Shown: positions 9,337 to 19,288, counted from the stretch's first letter. The stretch is 64,000 nucleotides of DNA from Anabaena catenula FACHB-362 (GCF_014698735.1 NZ_JACJTQ010000002.1:62001-126000), one strand, 5' to 3'. Notes: generated from the sequence alone by a model not told the origin. Numbers and translations are program-made.

Positions 9337-9561
9337 TAGGTATAAAGAAAAGACTGTTCTTAATGATGTCAGTAAAATTTAGGACAATTTTCTCAGTCTG
9401 ATTATTTGAGGAAATAGCCAAATTTCTAGTGCTTTCTGGACAAAAACCTCAGCTTTCCCATTCACAGTCAGCACGACTTGGGTATTTTGTGGACTTGATT
9501 TGTTCTAGGTAGTTTTTGGCATGGCGCTGGAAAAAAGATTTAAAATATAAAAAAACTGAAT
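9337..9561. other. spacer upstream of the J-domain gene
   Basis: AT-rich non-coding sequence between the second MITE and the J-domain membrane-protein gene. No gene, hairpin or clear promoter was recognised. Confidence 0.4.
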
Positions 9562-10134
9562 TTGAGCAAAGTGACTCAAACAACTGTAAATCAAAATGGG
9601 GAAGTCCCACAAAGCAGCGCAACTACCTATTACTCCCTGCTAGGACTGCATCCCTCCACATCCGTAATTGATATCCGTCGCGCTTATCGAGAACTGAGCA
9701 AACTCTATCATCCAGATACGACGGAATTGCCTGCTAATATTGCTACGGCTAAATTTCAGCAAATTAACGAAGCTTACGCTACCCTGTGTAGCCCAGAGCG
9801 CAGATTAAGCTATGATTTGAAAATTGGTTACTCTCGATTTGGGGTAATTCAAGCACCTGCGGATTTAAACCATCCTGCTTCTCGACCTCATGATTGGTCA
9901 AAATCAGCTTACCTTGATGCCAGCGACCGCCCACTTTCCTCTGGTGAAATTTTTGTGTTATTCGTCTTGGGGTTAACTTTTGTCGGTTGTTTGCTACTAG
10001 CGATCGCTGTCGCCGTTATTCGTGGTGAAGCCACTTTACAAACCCACCTTTCTCAACCTCTGAATACACAACAGCAAATCACCCAAATTTACCAACTTAA
10101 TACACAGACTGCAAGTAAAATTAGCAATCAATAA
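9562..10134 (+). CDS. membrane-anchored J-domain protein
   Basis: A DnaJ-like protein with a J domain at about residues 22-87 (YYSLLGLHPS, with HPD in KLYHPDTTEL) and one membrane helix at about 128-152 (IFVLFVLGLTFVGCLLLAIAVAVI). A Gln/Thr-rich tail of about 35 residues follows. It probably recruits an Hsp70 to a membrane; the partner is not evident. The start is taken as TTG at 9562; a GTG three codons later is an alternative. The next gene, 41 bp downstream, encodes a DUF3143 protein, a pairing I recall from other cyanobacteria that suggests an operon. Confidence 0.8.
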   Translation: MSKVTQTTVNQNGEVPQSSATTYYSLLGLHPSTSVIDIRRAYRELSKLYHPDTTELPANIATAKFQQINEAYATLCSPERRLSYDLKIGYSRFGVIQAPADLNHPASRPHDWSKSAYLDASDRPLSSGEIFVLFVLGLTFVGCLLLAIAVAVIRGEATLQTHLSQPLNTQQQITQIYQLNTQTASKISNQ

Positions 10135-10175
10135 TTGCTTAATCTAAAATCCCAAATCTATAATCCAAAATAGTT

Positions 10176-10448
10176 ATGTCTATTCTGCCCTCTGATACAC
10201 CGTTATATAGCCATCCTTTGCCACAAATTGAACAGTGGCTAAAAAATCAAGGTTGTCAACAAGATGAAACCGAACTTCATTGTTGGCGATTGCAAAGACT
10301 TAGTTGGCAAGCAGAACTTTGGCTAGATATCGAGCAGATTACAGTCAGATATATCCAAGCCGGAGAAAACGGTCAAGATATCCAACGTTCTTTTAAATAT
10401 TCTTTAAGTCGGGAAGATATAGAACAAGCTGTTTTTTCTGGTCCTTAG
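10176..10448 (+). CDS. DUF3143 family protein
   Basis: A 90-residue soluble protein matching the cyanobacterial DUF3143 family by its LYSHPLPQIEQWL start, a Cys-containing LHCWRLQR segment and an acidic second half (WLDIEQITVRYI, FKYSLSREDIEQAVFSGP). Function is unknown. It follows the J-domain membrane protein on the same strand with a short gap, so the two may share a transcript. No signal peptide or membrane segment is visible. Confidence 0.8.
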   Translation: MSILPSDTPLYSHPLPQIEQWLKNQGCQQDETELHCWRLQRLSWQAELWLDIEQITVRYIQAGENGQDIQRSFKYSLSREDIEQAVFSGP

Positions 10449-10657
<209 letters not shown>

Positions 10658-11407
10658 CTAAACCTTCCCAAAACGCCTTTCCCGCTGTTGGTAGACAGAC
10701 AAAGCACGGTGAAACTCAACGCGGTCAAAATCTGGCCAAAGAGTATCAGTGATATAAATTTCTCCATAGGCCATTTGCCAAAGTAAGAAATTTGATAACC
10801 GCATTTCTCCACTAGTACGAATGAGTAAATCAGGATCTGCTACTCCTGCGGTGTATAAATGACTTTCAAAAACCTCTTCAGAAATTTCTTCAGGTTGTAA
10901 CAGACCTTGTTGCACCTTGTGTGCGATCGCTCGACAAGCTTGTAAAATCTCCTGTCTACCCCCATAATTTGTGGCCACAGTAAACCGGATACTGCAATTA
11001 TCCTTGGTTTCTGCCATAGAGCGAGAAATTTCCTCTTGGAGTGCTTTTGGTAAAGCTTGCAAATTCCCCACAAACTGAATCTGCACATTTTCCTCGACCA
11101 TTTCCCGCAGTTCTTGACGCAAAACTCGCTGGAACAGAGTCATCAAAAACTCTACCTCCTCCTGCGGTCTTTTCCAATTTTCCGTTGAAAAAGCATACAC
11201 AGTCAGTGCCTTAATTCCCCAATCTTTACAACAGCGGAGCAAATCCTTAATAGCATCTACACCAGCTTTATGACCCATAATCCGGGGTAAACCTTGACGT
11301 TTAGCCCATCGACCATTGCCATCCATAATCACCGCAACGTGCTGGGGAAGTAGTTCTTTTTTTAAGTCAGGGGGTAAATATTGCAGTTCAGTATGTTTTG
11401 TTGTCAT
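10658..11407 (-). CDS. uppS: isoprenyl transferase (undecaprenyl diphosphate synthase)
   Basis: A cis-prenyltransferase that condenses isopentenyl diphosphate onto farnesyl diphosphate to make the C55 carrier lipid for cell-wall and polysaccharide synthesis. The signature blocks are intact: [17 protein letters not shown] near residue 23, with the Mg-binding Asp; [11 protein letters not shown] near 70; and [18 protein letters not shown] near 195. The 249-residue length is normal and the protein is soluble. The ATG overlaps the end of the upstream cdaA gene by 4 bp, so the two are translationally coupled, an arrangement also familiar in other cyanobacteria. Confidence 0.95.
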   Translation of the reverse strand: MTTKHTELQYLPPDLKKELLPQHVAVIMDGNGRWAKRQGLPRIMGHKAGVDAIKDLLRCCKDWGIKALTVYAFSTENWKRPQEEVEFLMTLFQRVLRQELREMVEENVQIQFVGNLQALPKALQEEISRSMAETKDNCSIRFTVATNYGGRQEILQACRAIAHKVQQGLLQPEEISEEVFESHLYTAGVADPDLLIRTSGEMRLSNFLLWQMAYGEIYITDTLWPDFDRVEFHRALSVYQQRERRFGKV

Positions 11408-12327
11408 TTTTTACTTCGAGAAGCAGTCGATAATAAACCCAGTAATCGTGAAACCAATGCTAGTGTTTGTCCACCAATCTGACGAATTAAACTTAAAAGA
11501 CCCGGAGCAACAGCTTCCCGATCTACAGTTGGCGAAAATCGCACCTCTAAAGATTCTTTCAGCTTCTTAATCGTCAGTGGCCTGTATAGAGTTCCCCGTT
11601 CCGCTAAAGAAATAGAACCCGTTTCTTCTGATACAACGACACAAATGCAATTTTCGACCCGCTCAGTAATTCCCATTGCTGCCCGATGGCGTGTACCCAA
11701 CTGGCGCGAGGCTGTGCGTCCCGAAAGTGGTAAAATTACACCCGATGATACAATCCGCGAACCACGAATCAAAGTTGCCCCGTCGTGTAATAAAGTTTTT
11801 GGCTGAAAAATTGTTTGTATTAGTTCTTTAGAAACTTCTGCATTTAACTTGACTCCGGGTACAGAAAAATCTCGCTCATCAATTGGTCCAGAAGTTTCCA
11901 AAATCAGCAAAGCGCCAATCCGGTTTTTTGACAGTTCTTTGACAGCATCAACAATTTCATCAATTACGCTATCAGATTTGGGGACTGCCAAACGGTCGGG
12001 TTGGAATAACTGCCGGAATTCACCCCGTCCCAGTTGTTCCAAAAATCGGCGAAATTCTGACTGGAGTGCTACCGCCATCGCTACAGCACAACCAATTACC
12101 AACTTTTCCAGAACGAAATTGAGTAGAGGTAGCCCTAAAGTGCCACTGAATGCTGAGGCAAGCATCAAGATTATAAATCCCCGCACCATCCACAGCGTCC
12201 GACGTTCACTAATAATCACTAGGATCATGTATGTCAGCGCCAGCACCAACACAATATCCAGAGTCCCAACTAGCAAGGACTGTGACCATCCTGGGTTTAT
12301 CAGCCATTGCTTCCACCAATCTCTCAT
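11404..12327 (-). CDS. cdaA: diadenylate cyclase CdaA (c-di-AMP synthase)
   Basis: Makes cyclic di-AMP from two ATP. Three N-terminal membrane helices (about residues 15-95) are followed by a DisA_N domain with the catalytic signatures DGA ([11 protein letters not shown]) and RHR ([10 protein letters not shown]). The last 40 or so residues form a short C-terminal extension. It shares a 4-bp overlap with uppS downstream. c-di-AMP controls potassium and osmotic balance and, in cyanobacteria, night-time metabolism, so coupling to a cell-wall lipid gene is plausible. No CdaR regulator gene is adjacent. Confidence 0.93.
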   Translation of the reverse strand: MRDWWKQWLINPGWSQSLLVGTLDIVLVLALTYMILVIISERRTLWMVRGFIILMLASAFSGTLGLPLLNFVLEKLVIGCAVAMAVALQSEFRRFLEQLGRGEFRQLFQPDRLAVPKSDSVIDEIVDAVKELSKNRIGALLILETSGPIDERDFSVPGVKLNAEVSKELIQTIFQPKTLLHDGATLIRGSRIVSSGVILPLSGRTASRQLGTRHRAAMGITERVENCICVVVSEETGSISLAERGTLYRPLTIKKLKESLEVRFSPTVDREAVAPGLLSLIRQIGGQTLALVSRLLGLLSTASRSKK

Positions 12328-12511
12328 GACATCTGGATTCTAATAGTCACTAGTCATTAGTCATTAGTCATTAGTCATTAGTCATTGGTTCTTAGCTAAT
12401 AACTAATGACCAAAGACCCTCCGGGTGATGCCTCCGGCTCCCGTAAGGGATACGCCAGTCACCTGCGGAGGGAAACCCTCACGCAGTGCTGGACTCACCA
12501 AGGACTAATGA
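12328..12511. repeat. spacer of GTCATTA repeats and GC-rich dispersed module
   Basis: Multiple TAGTCATTAG units (about 12342-12395) are followed by a GC-rich module including GGCTCCCGTAAGGGATACGC, which is also found inverted near 20609-20632. No gene is present. Confidence 0.6.
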
Positions 12512-13918
12512 CTATTTCAGTCTTTCTGGTAGGCAATCTTGTCGAATTATGTCTTGATAAGTTTCACGCTGCAAAATTAAATTTGCTTCGCCATTCGCCA
12601 CTAAAACAGCTGCCGGTCGGGGCAGACGGTTGTAGTTAGATGCCATACTGTAATTGTACGCACCAGTTCCCATAACGACGAGAATATCGCCTGGTTCAGT
12701 TTTTGGCAGTTGGGCATTTTTAATCAGAATATCTCCTGATTCACAATGTTTACCAGCCAATGTAACTGTTTCTGTCAAAAAAGCTGACATTTTATTAGCA
12801 ACGACTGCCCGATAAACTGATTGGTAGGTGATAGGGCGGGGATTGTCAGACATTCCACCATCAATCGTTACATAAGTACGAATATCAGGAATCACTTTAG
12901 CCGAACCAATAGTGTAGGCTGTAACGCAAGCAGTCGCAATCAGCGATCGCCCTGGTTCACATAATAATTTTGGTAAAGGTAGATTTTCCGCCGCACAAGC
13001 TTGCTGAACTACTTCACAAATTGCCTTTGACCATTCTTCGATGCTAGGGGGATCATCTGATTCTGTGTACCTAATCCCTAAACCACCACCAACATTTAAT
13101 TCTGTTAATTCCAAATCATACTTGGCCGCATCCCGCAACCACTGTACCATCACCACACCCAAATCTCGATGGGGCTGACGTTCAAAAATCTGCGAACCAA
13201 TATGAGCGTGTAATCCCACACAGTTTAAACTTGGTTGTTTGCTGACAAAAGCAAATACCTCATCTAAATCATTGGGATCAAAGCCAAATTTACTATCTAA
13301 ATGTCCGGTGCGAATATATTCGTGGGTATGGCATTCAATACCCGGTGTTAACCGCAACATGATACGGATTTTTTGTAGAGACGTTTCATGAAACGTCTCT
13401 ACAATATCTACCAATGTATGTAATTCGTGCCAATTGTCAGCAACAATGGTACAACCCGATTCAATGGCTAAAACTAACTCATCACGAGATTTATTATTGC
13501 CGTGCAGGTAGATTTTATCTGGACTAACACCTGCATTCAAGGCGGTGTAAAGTTCACCACCAGAGACTACATCTATTCCTAAACCCTCTGAGGCAACGAT
13601 CGCACAAACAGCTAGACAATTCCAGGCCTTGGAAGCGTACAATACTTGAGATTCCCCTTTATAGTATTGTTTGAATGTATCCCGGTATTGTTGGCAAGCT
13701 GTCCGCAGGGTTTCTTCATCTAAAATATACAAAGGTGAACCAAACTGCTGAACTAGTGTTGTGACATCACACCCACCGATTTCCAGGGAGTCATGACGAT
13801 TAACTCTGGCACTCAAGGGTAAGAGTTCTTGATTAGGTGACAGCGTTGTGTTGCTTCGCTTTTGAGGTAAATATTGATTACCAGAAGGTTGAACCCCGAC
13901 GGGGTGAGTCGTTACCAT
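12512..13918 (-). CDS. lysA: diaminopimelate decarboxylase LysA
   Basis: A PLP enzyme converting meso-diaminopimelate to L-lysine, the last step of lysine synthesis. It has the alanine-racemase-like barrel with the PLP lysine at VLYASKAWN (Lys97), the HIGSQI motif, the glycine-rich phosphate loop NVGGGLGI and the CEPGR motif; the second domain carries the CESGD and GAYNYSMASNYN motifs. The 468-residue length includes a 40-residue N-terminal extension common in cyanobacteria. A perfect 32-bp palindrome (13373-13404) lies in frame and encodes about residues 172-182 (VETFHETSLQ), in a surface position before RIMLRLTPGIE. It looks like a repeat insertion tolerated by the enzyme. Confidence 0.94.
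   Translation of the reverse strand: MVTTHPVGVQPSGNQYLPQKRSNTTLSPNQELLPLSARVNRHDSLEIGGCDVTTLVQQFGSPLYILDEETLRTACQQYRDTFKQYYKGESQVLYASKAWNCLAVCAIVASEGLGIDVVSGGELYTALNAGVSPDKIYLHGNNKSRDELVLAIESGCTIVADNWHELHTLVDIVETFHETSLQKIRIMLRLTPGIECHTHEYIRTGHLDSKFGFDPNDLDEVFAFVSKQPSLNCVGLHAHIGSQIFERQPHRDLGVVMVQWLRDAAKYDLELTELNVGGGLGIRYTESDDPPSIEEWSKAICEVVQQACAAENLPLPKLLCEPGRSLIATACVTAYTIGSAKVIPDIRTYVTIDGGMSDNPRPITYQSVYRAVVANKMSAFLTETVTLAGKHCESGDILIKNAQLPKTEPGDILVVMGTGAYNYSMASNYNRLPRPAAVLVANGEANLILQRETYQDIIRQDCLPERLK
13373..13404. repeat. perfect 32-bp palindrome inside lysA
   Basis: The core 28 bp (13375-13402) reads GTAG, AGACGT, TTCATGAA, ACGTCT, CTAC, flanked by TT and AA that also pair. It is in frame with lysA and adds no stop codon on that strand. 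A related palindrome with other arms lies at 9269-9296, and a variant at 22070-22093. Confidence 0.85.
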
Positions 13919-13981
13919 AAATAATAAAAGTTGTCCTTGTGAAAATTACGGGCGTGACTTATTCTCCCGATTCCCAGTTTA

Positions 13982-14150
13982 CAACTTTGCTGGTAATGGG
14001 TAATAGGTGATTGGTAATGGGTGATTGGTAATGGGTGATTGGTAAGAGGTAATGGATAATTAAGTTATTCTTCATTTTCCCCGTGTCCCCGCGTCTCCCC
14101 ATCTTCCTGCTTCCCCTGCCCCCTGCCCCCTGCCCCCTGCCTCCTCTAAC
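13982..14150. repeat. direct short repeats upstream of rimI
   Basis: Four or more GGTAATGGGTGATTGGTAAT-like units (13990-14055) are followed by C-rich CCCCTGCC repeats (14095-14145). They separate the divergent lysA and rimI genes. The C-rich part is an open frame upstream of rimI, but its Pro/Leu composition shows it is repeat rather than coding sequence. Confidence 0.6.
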
Positions 14151-14151
14151 C

Positions 14152-14676
14152 GTGATTTTATTAGACTTAAAAATTCAATCCTTGACGCTAGAGCATTTAA
14201 GTGCATTGCTGGAACTGGATAAAGCTTGTTTTGATGGCTTGTGGACAATGGATGGCTACCGACGTGAGTTGGAAAGCCCCAATAGTATTTTTCTGGGTTT
14301 ATTTTCCCCATATTCTAGTTCTGAACTGCTGGGAATGGGCTGTTTTTGGTCAATTTTAGAAGAAGCACATATTACGATTTTGGCGGTTCATCCTCAATAT
14401 CACCGTCAAGGTTTGGGACAGGTTTTGTTGTATTCTTTGCTGAAGACAGCGAGCGATCGCGGTTTGGAGCGAGCAACCCTCGAAGTCCGCGCTTCCAACC
14501 AGGCAGCAATTTCCTTATATCAAAAATTTGGCTTCAAAACAGCCGGCAGAAGACCACGTTACTACAAAGATAACGATGAAGATGCCCTGATTCTTTGGCT
14601 TTCTGACCTACAACAGCCAAAATTTCTCAAAACTTTAGATGATTGGCATATCATGGTGAGCGATCGCCTCAGTTAA
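14152..14676 (+). CDS. rimI: GNAT acetyltransferase RimI-like (ribosomal protein alanine N-acetyltransferase)
   Basis: A GNAT-fold N-acetyltransferase predicted to acetylate the N-terminus of a ribosomal protein or similar target. The acetyl-CoA loop HPQYHRQGLGQVLL and the ASNQAAISLYQKFGF motif identify the RimI group. An open frame extends upstream to 14083, but those codons are the C-rich repeat. I therefore use the GTG at 14152, which gives IQSLTLEHLSALLELDKACF as the usual family N-terminus and 174 residues. The Shine-Dalgarno is weak. It is divergent from lysA. Confidence 0.85.
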   Translation: MILLDLKIQSLTLEHLSALLELDKACFDGLWTMDGYRRELESPNSIFLGLFSPYSSSELLGMGCFWSILEEAHITILAVHPQYHRQGLGQVLLYSLLKTASDRGLERATLEVRASNQAAISLYQKFGFKTAGRRPRYYKDNDEDALILWLSDLQQPKFLKTLDDWHIMVSDRLS

Positions 14677-14770
14677 CAAGATGACGCAGGGACGCGGTGA
14701 TAGGAAAAACTTTACCGAACAGAATACAGGAAAGGTATTCTGTGCGAGTGGCGGATGAATAACCGGGTTT

Positions 14771-14837
14771 AAGACCCCCACTAAATCGTAGATTTAGTGG
14801 TCTTTAATCAGTCGCAGGTCCCAATCCTCGACTGATT
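14771..14837. other. two adjacent strong hairpins (terminator or transposon-end-like RNA)
   Basis: The first hairpin has CACTAAATC (14779-14787), loop GTA and GATTTAGTG (14791-14799), extended outwards by AAGAC/GTCTT. The second has AATCAGTCG (14806-14814) and CGACTGATT (14829-14837). There is no T run. Tandem perfect hairpins about 100 bp after rimI could be a structured RNA or the right end of a lost IS200/IS605-type element. Confidence 0.45.
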
Positions 14838-15278
14838 GATTCTGGCTACTGACTCCTGACTCCTTCTTCAATTTTTGATTTTTAATTGTTATCTCCCTAA
14901 TGAGAAAAAATGTAATTTCCATGCTATTGAATTATCATCAGAATTTTAAACTTTATTTATCTTTTTCATAATCTAAGCTTATTCAAAAAGAAACTTCTTG
15001 ACAAAAGGGGTTGCTATATGATAGATAGTTTTCCTTGGGGCTAAATAAACAAAATCTCAACATGAAAGCTTTATATGTTTGTCATTAGTCCCAAAAAGCC
15101 TGATAAATTCAACCTCCTCAGTACACTAGCTACACAAAAAGTAATAAAAAGTTAGCAATTAACTCATCACCATGTCTGATGGCGATTGGATGTTCAAAAT
15201 TTGTATACAAACATCCAAACTTTTAGCCTGTGCTAAAATCAGCATACCGGCACGACCGCAGGTGATGGGAAAAATGCC
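14838..15278. other. spacer upstream of clpC
   Basis: Mostly AT-rich leader with two TGACTCC heptamers near 14850. A palindrome TTTGTATACAAA (15200-15211) lies within an outer GGATGTT (15187-15193) and AACATCC (15210-15216) pair, about 65 bp before the clpC start, and could be an operator. No gene was recognised. Confidence 0.4.
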
Positions 15279-17753
15279 ATGTTTGAACGCTTCACAGAAA
15301 AAGCCATTAAGGTAATCATGCTGGCCCAAGAAGAGGCCCGCCGTTTAGGTCACAACTTTGTTGGAACTGAGCAGATCCTCTTGGGTCTGATTGGTGAAGG
15401 CACAGGAGTAGCCGCCAAGGTGCTGAAATCGATGGGCGTTAATCTCAAAGATGCCCGAATTGAAGTTGAAAAAATTATAGGTCGAGGATCTGGCTTTGTA
15501 GCCGTGGAAATTCCGTTTACGCCACGGGCAAAGCGAGTTCTAGAACTATCCTTGGAAGAAGCACGCCAACTGGGGCATAACTACATAGGCACCGAGCATC
15601 TGCTGTTGGGCCTCATCCGCGAAGGGGAAGGTGTAGCAGCCAGGGTGCTAGAAAACCTCGGTGTAGATTTATCTAAGGTGAGAACTCAGGTAATCCGAAT
15701 GCTGGGAGAAACTGCCGAAGTTTCACCAGGAGGCGGTCCATCTGGTCGCACAAAAACCCCGACTTTGGATGAATTTGGTTCCAATCTGACCCAAATGGCC
15801 ACGGACAATAAACTTGATCCTGTGGTGGGACGCGCTAAAGAAATTGAGCGTGTGATTCAAATTTTGGGTCGCCGGACTAAAAATAATCCAGTGCTGATTG
15901 GTGAACCAGGAGTTGGTAAGACAGCGATCGCTGAAGGTTTAGCGAGCCGCATTGCTAACAAAGATGTCCCTGACATCCTGGAAGATAAGCGTGTTGTCAC
16001 TCTCGATATTGGCTTGCTGGTAGCAGGAACCAAGTACCGGGGTGAATTTGAAGAACGTCTAAAAAAAATCATGGATGAAATCCGCTCGGCGGGTAATGTC
16101 ATCCTGGTAATTGACGAGGTTCACACTTTAATTGGTGCAGGTGCAGCTGAAGGCGCGATTGATGCGGCGAATATCCTCAAACCAGCTTTGGCTAGAGGTG
16201 AATTGCAGTGTATCGGCGCGACAACTTTAGATGAATACCGCAAGCACATTGAACGGGATGCAGCGTTGGAAAGACGTTTCCAGCCTGTGATGGTGGGTGA
16301 GCCTTCCGTTGATGAAACAATTGAAATTTTATATGGTTTGCGCGAACGCTACGAGCAACACCACAAACTGAAAATCTCCGATGAAGCTTTGGTAGCAGCG
16401 GCGAAATTGTCTGATAGATATATCAGCGATCGCTATTTGCCAGATAAAGCCATCGATTTGGTTGATGAAGCGGGTTCTCGTGTGCGTTTAATGAACTCCC
16501 AACTGCCACCCGCAGCCAAAGAGTTAGACAAGGAATTGCGGCAAATCTTAAAAGAAAAAGATGATGCAGTGCGTTCTCAGGATTTTGACCGAGCCGGGGA
16601 ATTGCGCGATCGGGAAATGGAAATTAAAGCGGAAATTCGCGCGATCGCTCAAAGCAAAACCAATGCTACTGGTGGTGACGGTTTAGAACCAGTTGTCACC
16701 GAAGAAGACATTGCTCACATTGTCGCTTCCTGGACAGGTGTACCGGTGAACAAACTCACCGAGTCTGAGTCCGAGAAGTTGCTGCACATGGAAGATACCT
16801 TGCATCAACGTCTCATCGGTCAAGATGACGCTGTCAAGGCTGTTTCCCGCGCTATTCGTCGCGCTCGTGTTGGTTTGAAAAATCCAAATCGACCGATTGC
16901 GAGTTTTGTCTTCTCCGGGCCTACTGGGGTTGGTAAAACTGAATTGGCGAAATCCTTGGCTTCTTACTTCTTCGGTTCTGAAGAAGCAATGATTCGCTTG
17001 GATATGTCCGAATACATGGAGCGTCACACAGTCAGTAAATTGATTGGTTCACCTCCTGGTTATGTCGGTTACAACGAAGGTGGTCAGTTAACAGAAGCTG
17101 TCCGTCGTCGTCCTTACACCGTGGTGCTGTTTGACGAAATCGAAAAAGCACACCCCGATGTGTTCAATATGCTCTTGCAAATTTTGGAAGATGGTCGGTT
17201 AACTGACGCGAAAGGACGCACGGTGGACTTTAAGAACACCTTGCTAATTTTGACTTCCAACATTGGTTCTAAGGTCATTGAAAAAGGTGGTAGCGGTATC
17301 GGCTTTGAATTCTCTGAAGATGCGACTGAGACACAATACAACAGAATTCGCTCTTTGGTGAATGAGGAACTGAAGCAATACTTCCGTCCTGAGTTCCTGA
17401 ACCGGTTAGATGAAATTATCGTCTTCCGTCAGTTGAATAAGGCTGAAGTTACCCAAATCGCCGAAATCATGCTCAAGGAAGTGTTTGGTCGGTTGACGGA
17501 TAAGGGCATTGTCTTGGAAGTCACAGACCGCTTCAAGGATCGCTTGATAACTGAGGGTTACAGTCCCAGTTACGGTGCAAGGCCATTACGTCGGGCAATT
17601 ATGCGCTTGTTGGAAGATAGTTTGGCGGAAGAAATTCTGTCTGGACGCATCAAAGACGGCGATACTGCTCTTGTTGATGTTGATGAAAATGGCATTGTTC
17701 AAGTTAGTTCTCAACAAACACGGGAGTTGTTACCCCAGGGTGTTGAGTTGTAG
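15279..17753 (+). CDS. clpC: ATP-dependent Clp protease ATP-binding subunit ClpC
   Basis: An Hsp100 unfoldase that feeds substrates to ClpP/ClpR peptidase. Two N-terminal Clp repeats lie at about 1-145. AAA-1 has Walker [14 protein letters not shown] near 207 and Walker [15 protein letters not shown]-domain coiled coil lies at about 420-455 ([21 protein letters not shown]). AAA-2 has Walker [13 protein letters not shown] near 550. The 824-residue length is typical of cyanobacterial ClpC, which is usually essential. It is monocistronic, with its own long leader and a terminator at 17781. Confidence 0.97.
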   Translation: MFERFTEKAIKVIMLAQEEARRLGHNFVGTEQILLGLIGEGTGVAAKVLKSMGVNLKDARIEVEKIIGRGSGFVAVEIPFTPRAKRVLELSLEEARQLGHNYIGTEHLLLGLIREGEGVAARVLENLGVDLSKVRTQVIRMLGETAEVSPGGGPSGRTKTPTLDEFGSNLTQMATDNKLDPVVGRAKEIERVIQILGRRTKNNPVLIGEPGVGKTAIAEGLASRIANKDVPDILEDKRVVTLDIGLLVAGTKYRGEFEERLKKIMDEIRSAGNVILVIDEVHTLIGAGAAEGAIDAANILKPALARGELQCIGATTLDEYRKHIERDAALERRFQPVMVGEPSVDETIEILYGLRERYEQHHKLKISDEALVAAAKLSDRYISDRYLPDKAIDLVDEAGSRVRLMNSQLPPAAKELDKELRQILKEKDDAVRSQDFDRAGELRDREMEIKAEIRAIAQSKTNATGGDGLEPVVTEEDIAHIVASWTGVPVNKLTESESEKLLHMEDTLHQRLIGQDDAVKAVSRAIRRARVGLKNPNRPIASFVFSGPTGVGKTELAKSLASYFFGSEEAMIRLDMSEYMERHTVSKLIGSPPGYVGYNEGGQLTEAVRRRPYTVVLFDEIEKAHPDVFNMLLQILEDGRLTDAKGRTVDFKNTLLILTSNIGSKVIEKGGSGIGFEFSEDATETQYNRIRSLVNEELKQYFRPEFLNRLDEIIVFRQLNKAEVTQIAEIMLKEVFGRLTDKGIVLEVTDRFKDRLITEGYSPSYGARPLRRAIMRLLEDSLAEEILSGRIKDGDTALVDVDENGIVQVSSQQTRELLPQGVEL

Positions 17754-17780
17754 TTTGGATTATTTAATTGTTAATTAAGC

Positions 17781-17817
17781 GGTGGAGAATTTCGGTTCTC
17801 TGCCGTTTTTTTTGTTT
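17781..17817 (+). terminator. Rho-independent terminator of clpC
   Basis: A stem formed by GGTGGAGAA and TTCTCTGCC (two G-U pairs), followed immediately by an uninterrupted T run, starts 28 bp after the clpC stop codon. Confidence 0.8.
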
Positions 17818-17935
17818 TTTTCTCACGCAGAGGCGCAGAGTCGCAGAGAGGAGAAGGAGGTTTTAGATGATTGAAACGAACAGTTCGTTTAGAAACTTCC
17901 AGGCGCGGAGAGGGGAAGGAGGTTTTTGTAGGGGA

Positions 17936-18496
17936 CTAGTCATCTTCAACTAACCTCGGATCAGGTACTCCGTAAAGTCGTTCGGCTAGATCTATATCAC
18001 GTTCATAATTTGGTTCATACCCGTAATACTCAAGCTTTGTTAGTGGTCTTTCACTAGAATCATAACTGTAATCATAACTACCGTCTTCAATGTCAAGGCT
18101 AAAATCACTTTCAGGCTTAATACGGTCTAATAATTTGTCATTGAGTTCAGGAAATTCTAGAGCAAATTTTTCGATAGACGGAATCCATAAAGACATACCT
18201 GAAAAAACGAAATGAGAGCATCTTACATAAGGACTACCTTTCTCCAAAAGGTCTGAAATTAATTCCTGCAATTTTTCATCTTCTGTTAGTAAAACAAATT
18301 CTTTATTTTCGTGTTCACGGAGAAAATTGAGGTAGTCTAAAAAATACAGTCCTCTTTTGTATAAAATTTCATTTGCTCTATAGTAGAGATTTTCAGACAC
18401 CAAAGCATATTTAATACGCCGTCTGCTATTAGGACGATTCAGTTTGATTAAAACTGTTTCATTTTCTTTGACATCAATTTTGTAAACTTTGTACAT
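17936..18496 (-). CDS. hypothetical protein, acidic C-terminus
   Basis: A 186-residue protein I do not recognise. It starts MYKVYKIDVKENETVLIKL, has a mixed alpha/beta middle (YLDYLNFLREHENKEFVLLTEDEKLQ) and ends in an acidic, Tyr-rich region (about 130-186: SYDYSYDSSERP, LVEDD). No signal peptide, membrane segment or catalytic motif is visible. It is alone on the minus strand between the clpC terminator and the small-gene cluster. The codon pattern looks real and the upstream spacer is AT-rich. No function is proposed. Confidence 0.65.
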   Translation of the reverse strand: MYKVYKIDVKENETVLIKLNRPNSRRRIKYALVSENLYYRANEILYKRGLYFLDYLNFLREHENKEFVLLTEDEKLQELISDLLEKGSPYVRCSHFVFSGMSLWIPSIEKFALEFPELNDKLLDRIKPESDFSLDIEDGSYDYSYDSSERPLTKLEYYGYEPNYERDIDLAERLYGVPDPRLVEDD

Positions 18497-18830
18497 GGTT
18501 ATCTCAACTAATCATATATGTATGACCTTCTTAGCATAACATCATGTTTACACTGATTACTAAGAATCAATAGAGACAAATGGTAACAATAACAACATAA
18601 AAGATGCTTATTATTAACTTTTAAAATCTCACAATCACCTTCATTTTCAACTCTCCTACTTTGGGGGAGATTTTTTTTTATACAGATGAAGCGAGAATCC
18701 AGAGAATACTTTTTGACATTCCAAGTAGTAATATCCCTACCTCATAGTACGGTATATAGCACCTTGCTTAACTTCTAATAACTTCTAAAAAGCATCAAGT
18801 TAGTTATAGACACTTACAGTAGAAGATTTA
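18497..18830. other. divergent spacer with an isolated terminator-like hairpin
   Basis: Non-coding and AT-rich. At 18652-18679 a TCTCC/GGAGA stem with loop is followed by nine T residues on the plus strand. No plus-strand gene ends upstream of it, so it may terminate an unannotated small RNA, or antisense transcription from 18500-18650. Confidence 0.45.
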
Positions 18831-19286
18831 ATGAACTCCCAAATCAACCTTTCTGGTCAAATTAATATTGAGGCTAAACAAGTGCTTAATCTAGATACTG
18901 GAACTGCTATAGCTCTTATAGCCGAAAATTCCCCTCATCGCTATGAATTGCGACAATACGTAAACGGAAAAGAAATGGTAATGACTCAAACTGCTTTTTC
19001 TGAGTTCATCCCCATAGTTAAAACTATTGCTAGACTATCAGAACAAACTAGAGCTAATCGCCTTTTGCAAAGAGTAACTATCATCCCCGACAACCCATCA
19101 TCCAGAGCTTTAAACCTAAAACCAACACGAAAATTAGGAATCAACGATATTATTATATTAGGTACAGGTGATCAACTAGGTATTGTGACTACTACAGCAG
19201 ATGAAAAAGCGGTGAGAGCCGCTTCTGCTCAAGGTGTGGATTTTCAGGTATATATTCATCCACCTTTTCCTTTAACTGGTAATTAA
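18831..19286 (+). CDS. PIN-like domain protein, unnamed family
   Basis: A 151-residue protein with the layout of a PIN nuclease-like fold: VLNLDTGTAIALIAE near 18-32 (first acidic residue Asp22), TAFSEFIPIV (Glu) near 55, NDIIILGTGDQLG near 115 and TTTADEKAV near 124. The acidic positions are kept, but spacing departs from VapC toxins, so I call it PIN-like only. It opens a tight operon, with the next gene 2 bp after its stop. Without a VapB-like gene before it, it may be a non-toxin PIN protein whose partner is one of the two following genes. Confidence 0.55.
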   Translation: MNSQINLSGQINIEAKQVLNLDTGTAIALIAENSPHRYELRQYVNGKEMVMTQTAFSEFIPIVKTIARLSEQTRANRLLQRVTIIPDNPSSRALNLKPTRKLGINDIIILGTGDQLGIVTTTADEKAVRAASAQGVDFQVYIHPPFPLTGN

Positions 19287-19288
19287 TC

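Noticed and set aside
14083-14151. upstream extension of rimI reading Pro/Leu-rich
   Set aside because: Those codons are a C-rich tandem repeat; the GTG at 14152 gives the family-typical N-terminus.
14072-14311. minus-strand frame over rimI start
   Set aside because: Antisense to a clear GNAT gene and to simple repeats.
14677-15278. tRNA gene in the clpC leader
   Set aside because: Hairpins there do not form a cloverleaf and no TΨC loop sequence was found.
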